A stretch of 7,928 nt of DNA. Source: JAXDBV01 sp034678415. Lineage in GTDB: Bacteria; Bacteroidota; Bacteroidia; Bacteroidales; VadinHA17. The stretch covers positions 1 to 7,928 of the forward strand of contig JAXDBV010000271.1 in the NCBI GenBank assembly GCA_034678415.1, written 5' to 3'. The notes below the pieces were generated by a model. It was given only the letters and a program-made list of their open reading frames with translations, was not told where the DNA came from and did not search any database. Shown here one piece after another: positions 1 to 7,410 of this stretch. Position 1 is the first letter of the stretch, and the number at the start of each line of letters is the position of its first letter. The translations under genes were made by a program, and so were the position numbers.

Positions 1-1982
1 CTACCAAAAAAATCCCCGCTTACCTTTTCGCTTTCGTTGCCGGCAGGTTTGAAAAGATAGAGAAGGAAATGAACGGCAGGAAACTTGTTATGTATCACCG
101 TGAGAATGATCAGCAAAAGGTCGGGCATAATGCCGGAGACATTTTCTCCCTTCACCTTCATGCTCTGGAATGGCTTGAAGGATATACAGGTATCTCCTAC
201 CCTTTTGATTCGTTTGCCTTCATTCTGATTCCTGCCTTTCAGTACAGTGGTATGGAACATCCCGGGGCTGTTTATTACCGTGCGTCCAGCCTGATGCTTG
301 AACCGAATGCCACGCAACAGGAGAAGTTACGCAGGGCAAGCCTTATCGCTCATGAGACCGCACACATGTGGTTCGGTGACCTGGTCACCATGAAATGGTT
401 TGACGAAGTATGGCTGAAGGAGGTATTCGCCGGCTTCATGGCCGACAAGATCGTTAACCCGGGCTTCCCCCTCATCAACCACGACCTCCTCTTTTTCCTG
501 GAGCACTATCCCCTGGCCTATGAGATTGACCGCACAGCAGCACCCAATGCCATCGCTCAGCATCTCAACAACCTCACCGATGCGGGGAGCCTGTATGGCA
601 ACATCATCTACCATAAAGCTCCAATTGTTATACGTATGCTGGAGGATCTGATCGGTGAGATCGCACTTCAGCAGGGATTACGCGAATACCTTCATCGGTT
701 TTCCTACTCTAACGCCACATGGGATAACCTCATAGCCATACTGGATTCCTGCTCAGAAACCAACCTGCGCACATGGGAGGCAGCCTGGATCAAGGAAGCC
801 GGAATGCCGGCTTTTTCTTTCCATATCAACCAGGAACCGGACGGAACCCACACCCTTAACCTTATACCGTCCGATATTCAGGGAAAAGGAAGGGGATGGC
901 CTCAGCCTCTCACGGTTGTAGTAAACGATGGGAACCGGGATATGTACTTGCCGCTTACCGCAAGCAGCGATCCTCTGTACATCCCGACAGGCATGAAGAA
1001 TCAACCGGTCTATATCCTTCCCGACAGATCCTGCCGGGCCTATGGTTTTTTCCGCCTCGATTCCACCAGCCTGAGATATTTTCTGAAAAACATGCCTGAC
1101 AACGTTCTGCAAAGAGGATCCTGCTGGGTGAACCTGTGGGAAAACATGCTTCAGGGTAATCTGCGTCCGATCCACCTGCTGAATGCCATCATGGCCGGTC
1201 TTCCTCATGAACATAACCAACAGATCACTAATCAATTGCTGAACTACCTGTCCTTGCTTTACTGGAAATTCCTGCAGCCCGGACAGCGGGAGGCTGTTAG
1301 CGGGCCGCTGGAGGATCTCCTCTGGAAAGGAGCGGCAGGGAGCAATCAAAGCGGGATGAATATTGAGTTCCTGAGGTATTATGCACGGATCGCTCTCACA
1401 CCGGAAGGGATCAATAACCTCGGGAGGTTGTGGAACAGGAAGCGGCTTCCGGAGCAGCCTGTGCTGTATGAGAACGATGAGATCATGCTTGCTCAGGAGC
1501 TGGCCATACGCGGTGTTGCAGGGTATGAACAGATCCTTGACGAACAGCTGTTGCGGATCAGCAATCCCGACCGGCGCAAAGAAATGGCATTCATCATACC
1601 TGCCTTGTCGGCAGACAAAACGGTGCGCGATCGCTTTTTTAACTCGCTCAGGGACGAGAAAAACCGTGAACATGAACCATGGGTGCTGTCCGCGCTGCAA
1701 TACCTGCACCACCCGTTACGCGCTGCCGAAGCCATAGACTATATCCGTCCTTCCCTCGATATGCTTGAAGAGATCAAGGCGACCGGCGATATCTTTTTCC
1801 CAAAACGCTGGCTGGAGGCTGCCTTCTGGGGTCACCAGGAGCCGGGAGCTGTGGAAGCCGTACAGCAATTCCTTGATGAGCATCCCGACTATCCCCTTGA
1901 TTTGAAGGAGAAAATCGTACAATCGGCCGATCTTACCGAAAGGGCCGTGAAAATACTCGGGCAACCCGCCAAGGATGAATAA
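1..1982 (+). CDS. M1 family zinc aminopeptidase, 5'-truncated by the window edge
   Basis: Zinc metallopeptidase expected to remove N-terminal residues from peptides. The frame is open from base 3, and residues before the Met at 69 (reading IPAYLFAFVAGRFEKIEKE) match the usual M1 pattern just upstream of the active site, so that Met is internal and the true start lies before the window. Counting from it, the zinc site is HETAH at 95-99 with the third ligand Glu118 in WLKEVFA, giving HExxH-x18-E. The exopeptidase motif reads GMEH at 61-64 where the family usually has GAMEN. Tyr181 in IIYHKAP is the likely catalytic tyrosine. A beta-rich segment follows at about 248-335, then a helical ERAP1-like C-terminal region to 637. 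M1 enzymes of this type often exceed 800 residues, so perhaps 150-200 are missing. The signal peptide, if any, cannot be seen. The family is certain; substrate preference is unknown. Confidence 0.93.
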   Translation, partial: TKKIPAYLFAFVAGRFEKIEKEMNGRKLVMYHRENDQQKVGHNAGDIFSLHLHALEWLEGYTGISYPFDSFAFILIPAFQYSGMEHPGAVYYRASSLMLEPNATQQEKLRRASLIAHETAHMWFGDLVTMKWFDEVWLKEVFAGFMADKIVNPGFPLINHDLLFFLEHYPLAYEIDRTAAPNAIAQHLNNLTDAGSLYGNIIYHKAPIVIRMLEDLIGEIALQQGLREYLHRFSYSNATWDNLIAILDSCSETNLRTWEAAWIKEAGMPAFSFHINQEPDGTHTLNLIPSDIQGKGRGWPQPLTVVVNDGNRDMYLPLTASSDPLYIPTGMKNQPVYILPDRSCRAYGFFRLDSTSLRYFLKNMPDNVLQRGSCWVNLWENMLQGNLRPIHLLNAIMAGLPHEHNQQITNQLLNYLSLLYWKFLQPGQREAVSGPLEDLLWKGAAGSNQSGMNIEFLRYYARIALTPEGINNLGRLWNRKRLPEQPVLYENDEIMLAQELAIRGVAGYEQILDEQLLRISNPDRRKEMAFIIPALSADKTVRDRFFNSLRDEKNREHEPWVLSALQYLHHPLRAAEAIDYIRPSLDMLEEIKATGDIFFPKRWLEAAFWGHQEPGAVEAVQQFLDEHPDYPLDLKEKIVQSADLTERAVKILGQPAKDE

Positions 1983-2000
1983 TTCCTGACAATCCATAAT

Positions 2001-2037
2001 AAACTGCATCAATTCCTTGTTACTAATTGAAGTTTTT
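2001..2037 (+). terminator. possible weak terminator after the M1 gene
   Basis: An inverted repeat TCAATT (2009-2014) / AATTGA (2025-2030) has a 10-base loop. It is extended outward by AAACT (2001-2005) pairing with AGTTT (2031-2035) across a 3-base bulge. A run of five T at 2033-2037 overlaps the end of the stem. It is AT-rich and overlaps the promoter proposed for the next gene, so termination is only a guess. Confidence 0.28.
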
Positions 2038-2049
2038 GATATAGGTTTG
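2017..2049 (+). promoter_or_regulatory. Bacteroidota-type promoter of the beta-helix lipoprotein
   Basis: TAGGTTTG at 2042-2049 matches the Bacteroidota -7 consensus TAnnTTTG at every fixed position. A TTG at 2017-2019, 22 bases upstream, could be the -33 element (consensus TTTG), though it is one base short. Transcription would start at about 2054-2057 and leave a leader of roughly 25 bases before the ATG at 2079. This implies the lipoprotein is transcribed separately from the M1 gene. Confidence 0.6.
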
Positions 2050-2078
2050 TAATAAAATGATTCTTAACAAGGGAAGAT

Positions 2079-3737
2079 ATGAAGAGCAGTAACGGGATAA
2101 TAGTAACACTATGTTTCTGTTTTTTCTTCATTCTTTCTGCCTGTGAAAAGACGGATGATGGTAAAGAACAGTATGATATTACCTGGGACACCACGGTTAT
2201 CGTCAATATTATCCTGGATGGAAACTCCATCACCGTTGATCCGCCCAATGCCGTGGTCAGCGGTAGTACCGTCACTGTCAGGTCAGGCGGTACCTATCAT
2301 ATCAGCGGTTCGCTTGCCAACGGTCAGATCGTTGTAAACTCCGATTATGACGGCACAGTAAAGCTTCTGTTCGACAACGTCAATATATCCTGTTCGTCAG
2401 GGGCACCGGTGTATATCAAGGATGCCGAAAAAACAATCATAGAGTTGACCGGAGGATCGGTCAACGTTTTAACAGACAGTGAAGCATATTCCACAAAAAA
2501 CGGGGAGCCCAATGCTGCACTGTTCAGCAATTCCAACCTCATTATTACCGGTGCAGGTTCACTCATAGTAACCGGTAACTATAACGATGGAATATCAAGC
2601 GATGACGGATTAATCATTAAGCGTGGCACAATCCGTGTAACGTCAAAAGATGACGGGATCCGTGGAAAGGATTATCTGTTCATTGAGAAAGGGGATATAA
2701 CGGTTCATTCGAACGGTGACGGACTCCTGTCGGATAATGACGAAAGCTCCGCCACAGGTTATATATCCATCGACAGCGGCAGGATAACCATTGTCTCTAA
2801 GGGCGATGGGATCAGTGCACAATCCCGTCTCCTGATTAAAGACGGTGATTTTACCATCACATCCGGGGGAGGAAGCAGTGTTACACTCCCATCAGGTGCA
2901 TCGGCCAAAGGCCTTAAAGCCACTGAAAGTATCACAATTGAAAAAGGCACATTCTCCATCCTTTCGGCCGATGACGGTATCCATTCCCATGGTAACATCA
3001 CCATCAACGGGGGTACTATTAGTATCGCTACCTCAGATGACGCGGTACACGGTGAGGTCGCTGTCACCATCAATGGAGGAACAACCAGTATAACACAATC
3101 CCGTGAAGGGATCGAAAGCGCTGCCATCACCGTGAACAACGGCAGTGTATCATTAATAGCCTCTGACGACGGATTTAACGCCACAAAAGGAAACCGGGTG
3201 GAATATAACGATGGAAGCAGCCTGTCGATCAACGGAGGATTTATTGTTGTGAACGTGTCAAACGGTGACGGGCTCGACAGCAACGGGAATATTCTGATCA
3301 CCTCAGGAACGGTCATTGTTCACGGCCCGCGGTCACAACCCGAAGTGGGATTCGACTGTAACGGAACCTTTAGTATGAACGGGGGTTTCTTTCTCGCTAC
3401 CGGGCCCAATGCGGGACATATGATCGAGGTGCCAGGCGCTTCCTCTTTACAGTATTTCGTGAAGATCACTGTTTCATCCACATTGGCCCCGTCAACCCTG
3501 CTGCATATACAGGATGCCGCCGGGAACAATATTGTAACTTACCAGCCTGTCAGAACCATTTACTATCTTGTGTTATCAACACCGGATTTTAAAAACGGAT
3601 TATCCTGTTCAATCTTTACAGGTGGCTCTTCAACCGGAACCCTCACCGACGGAATATATATCGGAGGTACTTATTCCGGAGGCACGCTTAGGAAAAATTT
3701 TACCATTTCTTCCAAACTGACCAACATATCTTTCTGA
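2079..3737 (+). CDS. Beta-helix lipoprotein, DUF4353 / Cthe_2159-like carbohydrate-binding family
   Basis: Probable surface lipoprotein that binds polysaccharide; no enzymatic motif is recognised. Residues 1-21 are a hydrophobic signal peptide ending in lipobox LSAC with Cys22 as the lipidated residue. The next residues (EKTDDGKE) are acidic, as in the lipoprotein export signals known from Bacteroidota. A beta-rich N-terminal part (about 38-160) is followed by a beta-helix in which a D-G-hydrophobic turn recurs about every 22 residues from 169 to 426. The C-terminal part (about 455-545) ends in the Gly/Thr/Tyr-rich pattern DGIYIGGTYSGGTL, typical of full-length members. Family knowledge: the Clostridium thermocellum protein Cthe_2159 is a calcium-containing beta-helix reported to bind cellulose and pectin-like polymers. 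The ATG at 2079 is preceded by a purine-rich AAGGGAAG (2069-2076) and gives an intact signal peptide. No SusC/SusD or glycosidase gene lies beside it. The ligand is unknown. Confidence 0.85.
   Translation: MKSSNGIIVTLCFCFFFILSACEKTDDGKEQYDITWDTTVIVNIILDGNSITVDPPNAVVSGSTVTVRSGGTYHISGSLANGQIVVNSDYDGTVKLLFDNVNISCSSGAPVYIKDAEKTIIELTGGSVNVLTDSEAYSTKNGEPNAALFSNSNLIITGAGSLIVTGNYNDGISSDDGLIIKRGTIRVTSKDDGIRGKDYLFIEKGDITVHSNGDGLLSDNDESSATGYISIDSGRITIVSKGDGISAQSRLLIKDGDFTITSGGGSSVTLPSGASAKGLKATESITIEKGTFSILSADDGIHSHGNITINGGTISIATSDDAVHGEVAVTINGGTTSITQSREGIESAAITVNNGSVSLIASDDGFNATKGNRVEYNDGSSLSINGGFIVVNVSNGDGLDSNGNILITSGTVIVHGPRSQPEVGFDCNGTFSMNGGFFLATGPNAGHMIEVPGASSLQYFVKITVSSTLAPSTLLHIQDAAGNNIVTYQPVRTIYYLVLSTPDFKNGLSCSIFTGGSSTGTLTDGIYIGGTYSGGTLRKNFTISSKLTNISF
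2583..3356 (+). repeat. Coding repeat: beta-helix rungs with DDGI-type turns, period about 22 residues
   Basis: Within the lipoprotein the turn motif appears as NDGI 169, DDGI 191, GDGL 213, GDGI 242, AKGL 277, DDGI 298, DDAV 320, REGI 342, DDGF 363, GDGL 396 and EVGF 422. Five consecutive gaps (169-191-213 and 298-320-342-363) are 21-22 residues; longer gaps (29-35) show insertions in individual rungs. Between the turns come strands of the type I-T-I-x-G-G-T-I-S-I. The DNA is not a perfect tandem repeat, so the repetition is old and kept at the protein level. Confidence 0.8.
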
Positions 3738-3742
3738 TAATT

Positions 3743-3760
3743 TATGATATATCATATCAT
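3743..3760. repeat. AT-rich palindrome just after the lipoprotein stop codon
   Basis: TATGATATATCATA (3743-3756) is a perfect 14-base palindrome. In an overlapping register, ATGATAT (3744-3750) and ATATCAT (3754-3760) form a 7-base-pair stem with a 3-base loop. It begins 6 bases after the stop, where a terminator or mRNA 3'-end structure would be expected, but no T-run follows. Confidence 0.35.
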
Positions 3761-3982
3761 CATCGGTTTATTAGAAAACACCTGAATACCCCTTTCCGGT
3801 CGCGCCGGCAATCCTGTTGTTCATTTTAATAAACAGATAATACACCTGTATTTGTGCACTATATGGATCAACCGTCGAAAATGCATTTCACTTCTGATAC
3901 AAAGTTCTTTATATATGAATTCCGGGTGATTTTGAATTCGTTGTGAATGCACAGGGCAAAATAAAAAGTATTAACCACAACG

Positions 3983-3996
3983 GGCAGCTTGCTGCC
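3983..3996 (-). terminator. possible hairpin terminator for the S9 peptidase gene
   Basis: GGCAGC (3983-3988) and GCTGCC (3991-3996) flank TT, giving a compact stem with a four-base loop closed by C-G. It lies 62 bases past the peptidase stop. Reading the minus strand, a T-rich stretch (ACTTTTTATTTT) begins about 13 bases after the stem. That is too far for a textbook intrinsic terminator, so the assignment is weak. Confidence 0.27.
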
Positions 3997-4057
3997 GTGA
4001 GGGTGGAGCAATTAACTGCCGGATTGTCCTCTTTACCTGGTAACCCCTTTTATCTCC

Positions 4058-6907
4058 TTATTTCGCCATTTCATATCCCCTGTTCCACTCTTTCTCGATG
4101 TAAGGGATTCCTTTCTCCATCCATGCGGGGGCTGGCGCATCCTTCAGGTAATGATCGAAGAATTGCATCATGCGTATACTGAAGTCGACGCGGTTACCCC
4201 ATTTTCTCACACCATGAGCTTCTCCGTTGTAGTTTAGCATCCAGGCGGGTTTACCCAATCGGCGCATGGCCATGTACAGCTCTATTCCCTGGTACCATGG
4301 AACCGCCCCGTCCTCATCGTTGTGCAGGATGAGCAGAGGAGTATTGATGGTATTCGCGGAAAACAGTGGGGAGTTGTGAATATAATGAAACGGTTTTTCC
4401 CACAGTGTGCCCCCGATGCGGCTTTGTGACTCCTCGTACTGGAACATTCGTGACATACCGCTCTCCCACCGCACTCCTCCGTAGGCACTGGTCATATTGC
4501 TGACGGGCGCTCCTGCCTCTGCAGCCCTGAACATATCGGTCCTGGTTATAATATAGGCTGTCTGGTAACCACCCCAGCTATGTCCCTGTATCCCAAGCCT
4601 GTCCCTGTCAATAAAAGGGTAACGGTTTACCAGGTATGTGGTGCCGCTCACCACGGCATTATAGGCACAGTGCCCCGGATAACCCGTAGTGTACGGTATA
4701 TCGGGTATGAAGAAAAGATACCCGTTGCTTACACAATAGGTCCTGTTCAAGCTCGATGACAAGGGGCGTGGTGAACTGTAAGTATGCAGAACGTCTGACA
4801 TGCGTTCGTAGAAATATACGATCATCGGATATTTCTTCGACGGATCGAAATTCTCAGGTTTGTACAGCAATCCCTGAAGTTTCTGCCGGTCGAATGATTC
4901 CCATTCCACCAGTTCGGCCGTGCACCACAGATACCGGCTTTGCTGCGGATTGGTCACCGAAATTTTTCGTTCCTCCCTCATCCTGGCATTCCCTGTCCAT
5001 AATTCAGGATACTCTGCCACATTTCCCCGTTGCCATAACAGGCGGTCAACGTTCTTTGCCCTGGCCAGTCCTGTATAGGAGTAATCACCGTATACGAGAG
5101 CTTCCGGTACGGATGCCTTGCCGATATCAACTGTGAAATATCCTGATTTCTTATAATAGGAATGAAATCCCCGGAGCCATATCTTCCCCGTAAGGGGCAG
5201 AAACTCATCCTCCTTGTCCAGATCCACAAAGCGGTATGTAAGGGTATCAACTCTCCCGCTGGCTGCGGTAAGATTGACCGGTTTTTCCCTGAAGAAAGGA
5301 TCGATCTTCCAGATATCGAACCGGTCATACACAAGAATATACCGGTCCTCTTTTGTCCATCCTGCTATACCATAAGGTTCGGAAGGTTCAGGGGTATCCA
5401 TCAGTTCATTGAAGAAGCTTGTTCCGATGGTTCCCGTGAGATTGACACCTACTTTCTTCTCTGTTGACCATGCATACCAATTACTGTCTGCCGGCTCGTA
5501 CCAGTACAAGTACTTACCTCCCGGTGAGAGCTGAACCCTGTTTCGTGTGGCGGTGATTACCTTTTCCCTACGGCCGGTCAGCACATCCACCAGGTACACA
5601 TCGCCGGTTCTTCCGCTCTCCCATGTGATCAGGCGGCGGTAAGGGTTGAAGGCATACCCTGCGGCAACCGCTCCGTTCCCCTTCATGATCGTTACCAGCT
5701 CTTCCATCGACTCATCCGCCAGCTGAATCATCTTCTTCTGCAGCAGGAGGTAAACGGCCAGATAGGATCGTTTACGTTCGTTGTCTGCCTGCACCTTCTG
5801 CATAGGTTGTATCCATGGATCGTCCCATTTCCAGACATCGACCGAAACCTTCTCATCCTCCGGCAGGCTGTCCCTGACCTCAGGGCGTGGCCTTGGGCCG
5901 GTGCCGAAAAACAAACGTGTGCCGTCGTCAGAGAAGTGTATGGGTTTATGCTCGCTCACACACCATCCCGATTGCATGCCTGCCGTCAGCGTATCAACCA
6001 CCTTGCGGGATACCGTTTCCCCGTCATTCCAGTAATACAGTGAAAAGATCTTCGTTTTGACAGTATCATTGGTATGAATGAATGCCACCTGCCGGCCTGA
6101 ACGGTCGTTCACCACGCCCCTGGCTTCACCATCCTGGTTAAAAAGGAGTTTGACCTCCATCGTCGCTGTCTCAAAACAGTACACCCTGGCATGGGTGATG
6201 CTGTCGCCGGTGAGCTCGATAAAGCTGATCCTGTCACCAGCTTTGGAAATCGAATAGTCGGTAATGTCAGGGTAGCTGAAAAACTGATCACGGGCCAGGT
6301 TCAGTATCACCAATTCAGAACCTTTGGCTTTTCTCAGGGCCCTGTTCTCATCCCTGATCTTTTTCTTTTCAGCCTCGACCTCTTTCTTCTGCTCCACACT
6401 CATTTCCTCACTAACTTTCAGTGTATCCATCGCCGGCCTGGCCTTTTCATATTGGAAGGTGATCCAATCAGACTTTTCTTCGGCAACCTTGTACGATTTC
6501 ACCCTGGGGAAACGGGTAATCGTAAGATCCGTCAAATCCCATATACCGAGAGAATCCCCGGGCATATCATCAGGCTTCTTTTTTTCGATCCTGGCTTTCC
6601 TAACCTGTTCGAAGGGCGGTTGGATTTTAAACACCAGGGCATTGCATGCAGGGACAAATGACGCCTTGAACCCGCGAGCCACGGAATCGAGGCGTCCTGT
6701 AACGGTATGGTACAGGTACAACCAGCCGTCACCTCTACCGGGATTGATCTCGTAGCTGATCCATGCCCCGTCATCAGAGATCACCTGGCCACCCAGATCT
6801 TTCCATTGATCGTATACCGTGTGATCCAGCGGTATCTTCTCCTGAGCACCCGCCGGGATACTTGTCAAAAGAAATAGTGTAAGAAAAAACACGATTCGTT
6901 TATTCAT
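4058..6907 (-). CDS. Secreted prolyl oligopeptidase family (S9) serine peptidase
   Basis: Serine peptidase, 949 residues, expected to cut short peptides in the periplasm or outside the cell. A signal peptide (MNKRIVFFLTLFLLTSIPAGA, cleavage near Ala21) supports the start at 6907; the leader has no clear ribosome site, as is usual in this phylum. Residues about 25-640 are a divergent beta-propeller-like region, and 660-925 the alpha/beta-hydrolase domain. The triad is complete: Ser777 in GHSWGGYQ, Asp866 in NDEDGAVPW and His898 in GEAHG. The order and spacing match the S9 family, close to the DPP/acylaminoacyl-peptidase branch. Residues 164-196 are Lys/Glu-rich and look like a helical or coiled-coil insertion, and 101-117 is also highly charged. 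At 949 residues it is longer than the roughly 700 of classic prolyl oligopeptidases or DPP-IV-like enzymes. There is no lipobox and no obvious C-terminal sorting domain. Exact specificity cannot be read from the sequence. Confidence 0.93.
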   Translation of the reverse strand: MNKRIVFFLTLFLLTSIPAGAQEKIPLDHTVYDQWKDLGGQVISDDGAWISYEINPGRGDGWLYLYHTVTGRLDSVARGFKASFVPACNALVFKIQPPFEQVRKARIEKKKPDDMPGDSLGIWDLTDLTITRFPRVKSYKVAEEKSDWITFQYEKARPAMDTLKVSEEMSVEQKKEVEAEKKKIRDENRALRKAKGSELVILNLARDQFFSYPDITDYSISKAGDRISFIELTGDSITHARVYCFETATMEVKLLFNQDGEARGVVNDRSGRQVAFIHTNDTVKTKIFSLYYWNDGETVSRKVVDTLTAGMQSGWCVSEHKPIHFSDDGTRLFFGTGPRPRPEVRDSLPEDEKVSVDVWKWDDPWIQPMQKVQADNERKRSYLAVYLLLQKKMIQLADESMEELVTIMKGNGAVAAGYAFNPYRRLITWESGRTGDVYLVDVLTGRREKVITATRNRVQLSPGGKYLYWYEPADSNWYAWSTEKKVGVNLTGTIGTSFFNELMDTPEPSEPYGIAGWTKEDRYILVYDRFDIWKIDPFFREKPVNLTAASGRVDTLTYRFVDLDKEDEFLPLTGKIWLRGFHSYYKKSGYFTVDIGKASVPEALVYGDYSYTGLARAKNVDRLLWQRGNVAEYPELWTGNARMREERKISVTNPQQSRYLWCTAELVEWESFDRQKLQGLLYKPENFDPSKKYPMIVYFYERMSDVLHTYSSPRPLSSSLNRTYCVSNGYLFFIPDIPYTTGYPGHCAYNAVVSGTTYLVNRYPFIDRDRLGIQGHSWGGYQTAYIITRTDMFRAAEAGAPVSNMTSAYGGVRWESGMSRMFQYEESQSRIGGTLWEKPFHYIHNSPLFSANTINTPLLILHNDEDGAVPWYQGIELYMAMRRLGKPAWMLNYNGEAHGVRKWGNRVDFSIRMMQFFDHYLKDAPAPAWMEKGIPYIEKEWNRGYEMAK

Positions 6908-6994
6908 AAAGCAGAAAGAATTATGTAATAAATCATTGAATTATCTATCATTAAATTCAGTAAATAAACGCACTGGTAATATCCTCTGCGGTTC

Positions 6995-7030
6995 ATAACG
7001 TTCAGAACTAAACGTTGAATGTTACGTTAT
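6995..7030. repeat. Inverted and direct repeats between the small membrane gene and the S9 gene
   Basis: ATAACGT (6995-7001) and ACGTTAT (7024-7030) are a perfect 7-base inverted repeat spaced by 22 bases. AACGTT occurs twice as a direct repeat (6997-7002 and 7011-7016). The cluster lies in the 151-base gap upstream of the S9 peptidase, about 90-125 bases before its start, where an operator could be. No exact TAnnTTTG box is found on the minus strand of this gap. A chance origin is possible. Confidence 0.35.
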
Positions 7031-7058
7031 CCGTTATTTTATTATTTGTACAACAATT

Positions 7059-7307
7059 TCAGTTTGTTCTTGCTCTCACGATGCTTGTTACCACTCCTGC
7101 CAGTGCCACAGCGGCCCATGCACCTTCAAGGACAACGAAAGGAAGATAATGGATCATCAGCGATGCATAGCCTGCCAGCAAGGCTCCCGCGAAATTCATA
7201 AGTGAGTATACCCGGCTATCGGCGCGAAGTAGTTTAAATAGAACCAGTATGAACGACAGCAGGAGAAGTCCCACTCCTGAAGAGCCAACCAGTACCGACA
7301 CATCCAT
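7059..7307 (-). CDS. Small three-helix membrane protein, CBU_0592-like
   Basis: An 82-residue integral membrane protein of unknown function. Three hydrophobic segments are visible at about 5-26, 35-52 and 56-77, joined by short charged loops (KLLRADSR at 25-32) and ending in a basic tail (VRARTN). The pattern Y34-xxx-N38 followed by GALLAGYASL, then PFVVL and a Trp (64) in the third helix, resembles small proteins annotated as the CBU_0592 family. They have the same size and a Y...N...GA...PFVVLN..W layout, but no established role. Here the usual Asn after VVL is Glu61. The ATG at 7307 is the only sensible start, with an A-rich leader. It is divergent from galK and runs in the same direction as the S9 gene, but the 151-base gap argues against tight co-transcription. 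The match is from memory of the family pattern. Confidence 0.72.
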   Translation of the reverse strand: MDVSVLVGSSGVGLLLLSFILVLFKLLRADSRVYSLMNFAGALLAGYASLMIHYLPFVVLEGAWAAVALAGVVTSIVRARTN

Positions 7308-7410
7308 ATGGCTTTTTATTTGTTGATAACTAATGCCATCAAAGTCTCCCGATGCTAAAAATATAAATTTATTTTCAATATTTTTAACAGTTTAATAAAA
7401 CCTTTGCTGC
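7308..7410. promoter_or_regulatory. AT-rich divergent intergenic region upstream of galK
   Basis: This 103-base region must carry the 5' signals of both galK (plus) and the small membrane gene (minus). AACCTTTG at 7399-7406 matches TAnnTTTG except at the first base, but no good -33 element precedes it. If it were the -7 box, transcription would begin near the ATG at 7411. ATAAATTTAT (7363-7372) is a 10-base palindrome inside a very AT-rich tract, where such palindromes are expected by chance. No exact promoter was found for either gene. Confidence 0.4.

Larger units (their letters stand above)
3738..4057. other. 320-base intergenic region between convergent genes
   Basis: This gap separates the 3' ends of the lipoprotein and the S9 peptidase. 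Its first two thirds are mostly AT-rich. It holds a palindromic hairpin right after the lipoprotein stop and a second hairpin at 3983-3996, annotated separately. Only short ORFs occur (a 27-codon one at 3863-3946, and one beginning at 3943 that runs into the peptidase gene on the opposite strand). Neither resembles a known protein. No RNA gene or mobile-element end is recognised. Confidence 0.7.

Noticed and set aside
753..1712. A 319-codon open frame antisense to the M1 aminopeptidase
   Set aside because: Its translation shows no recognisable domain and it lies wholly opposite a strongly conserved coding region. It is best explained as a shadow of that gene's codon use.
2759..3316. A 185-codon open frame antisense to the beta-helix repeats
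   Set aside because: The Pro/Ser/Leu/Val-rich repetitive translation mirrors the repeated GAT/GGT/ATC codons of the real gene. No plausible start signal or domain is seen.
3917..3939. Two GAATTC sites 17 bases apart
   Set aside because: Short palindromes in AT-rich sequence with no flanking symmetry. Nothing suggests an att site or a target-site duplication.
3863..3946. A 27-codon ORF in the intergenic gap, with a near-match TGTATTTG box just upstream
   Set aside because: The box lacks a properly spaced -33 element, there is no ribosome site, and the peptide has no recognisable features. AT-rich sequence yields such ORFs by chance.
3943..4182. A 79-codon plus-strand ORF running into the 3' end of the S9 gene
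   Set aside because: Half of it is antisense to the conserved peptidase C-terminus and the rest has no recognisable protein character.
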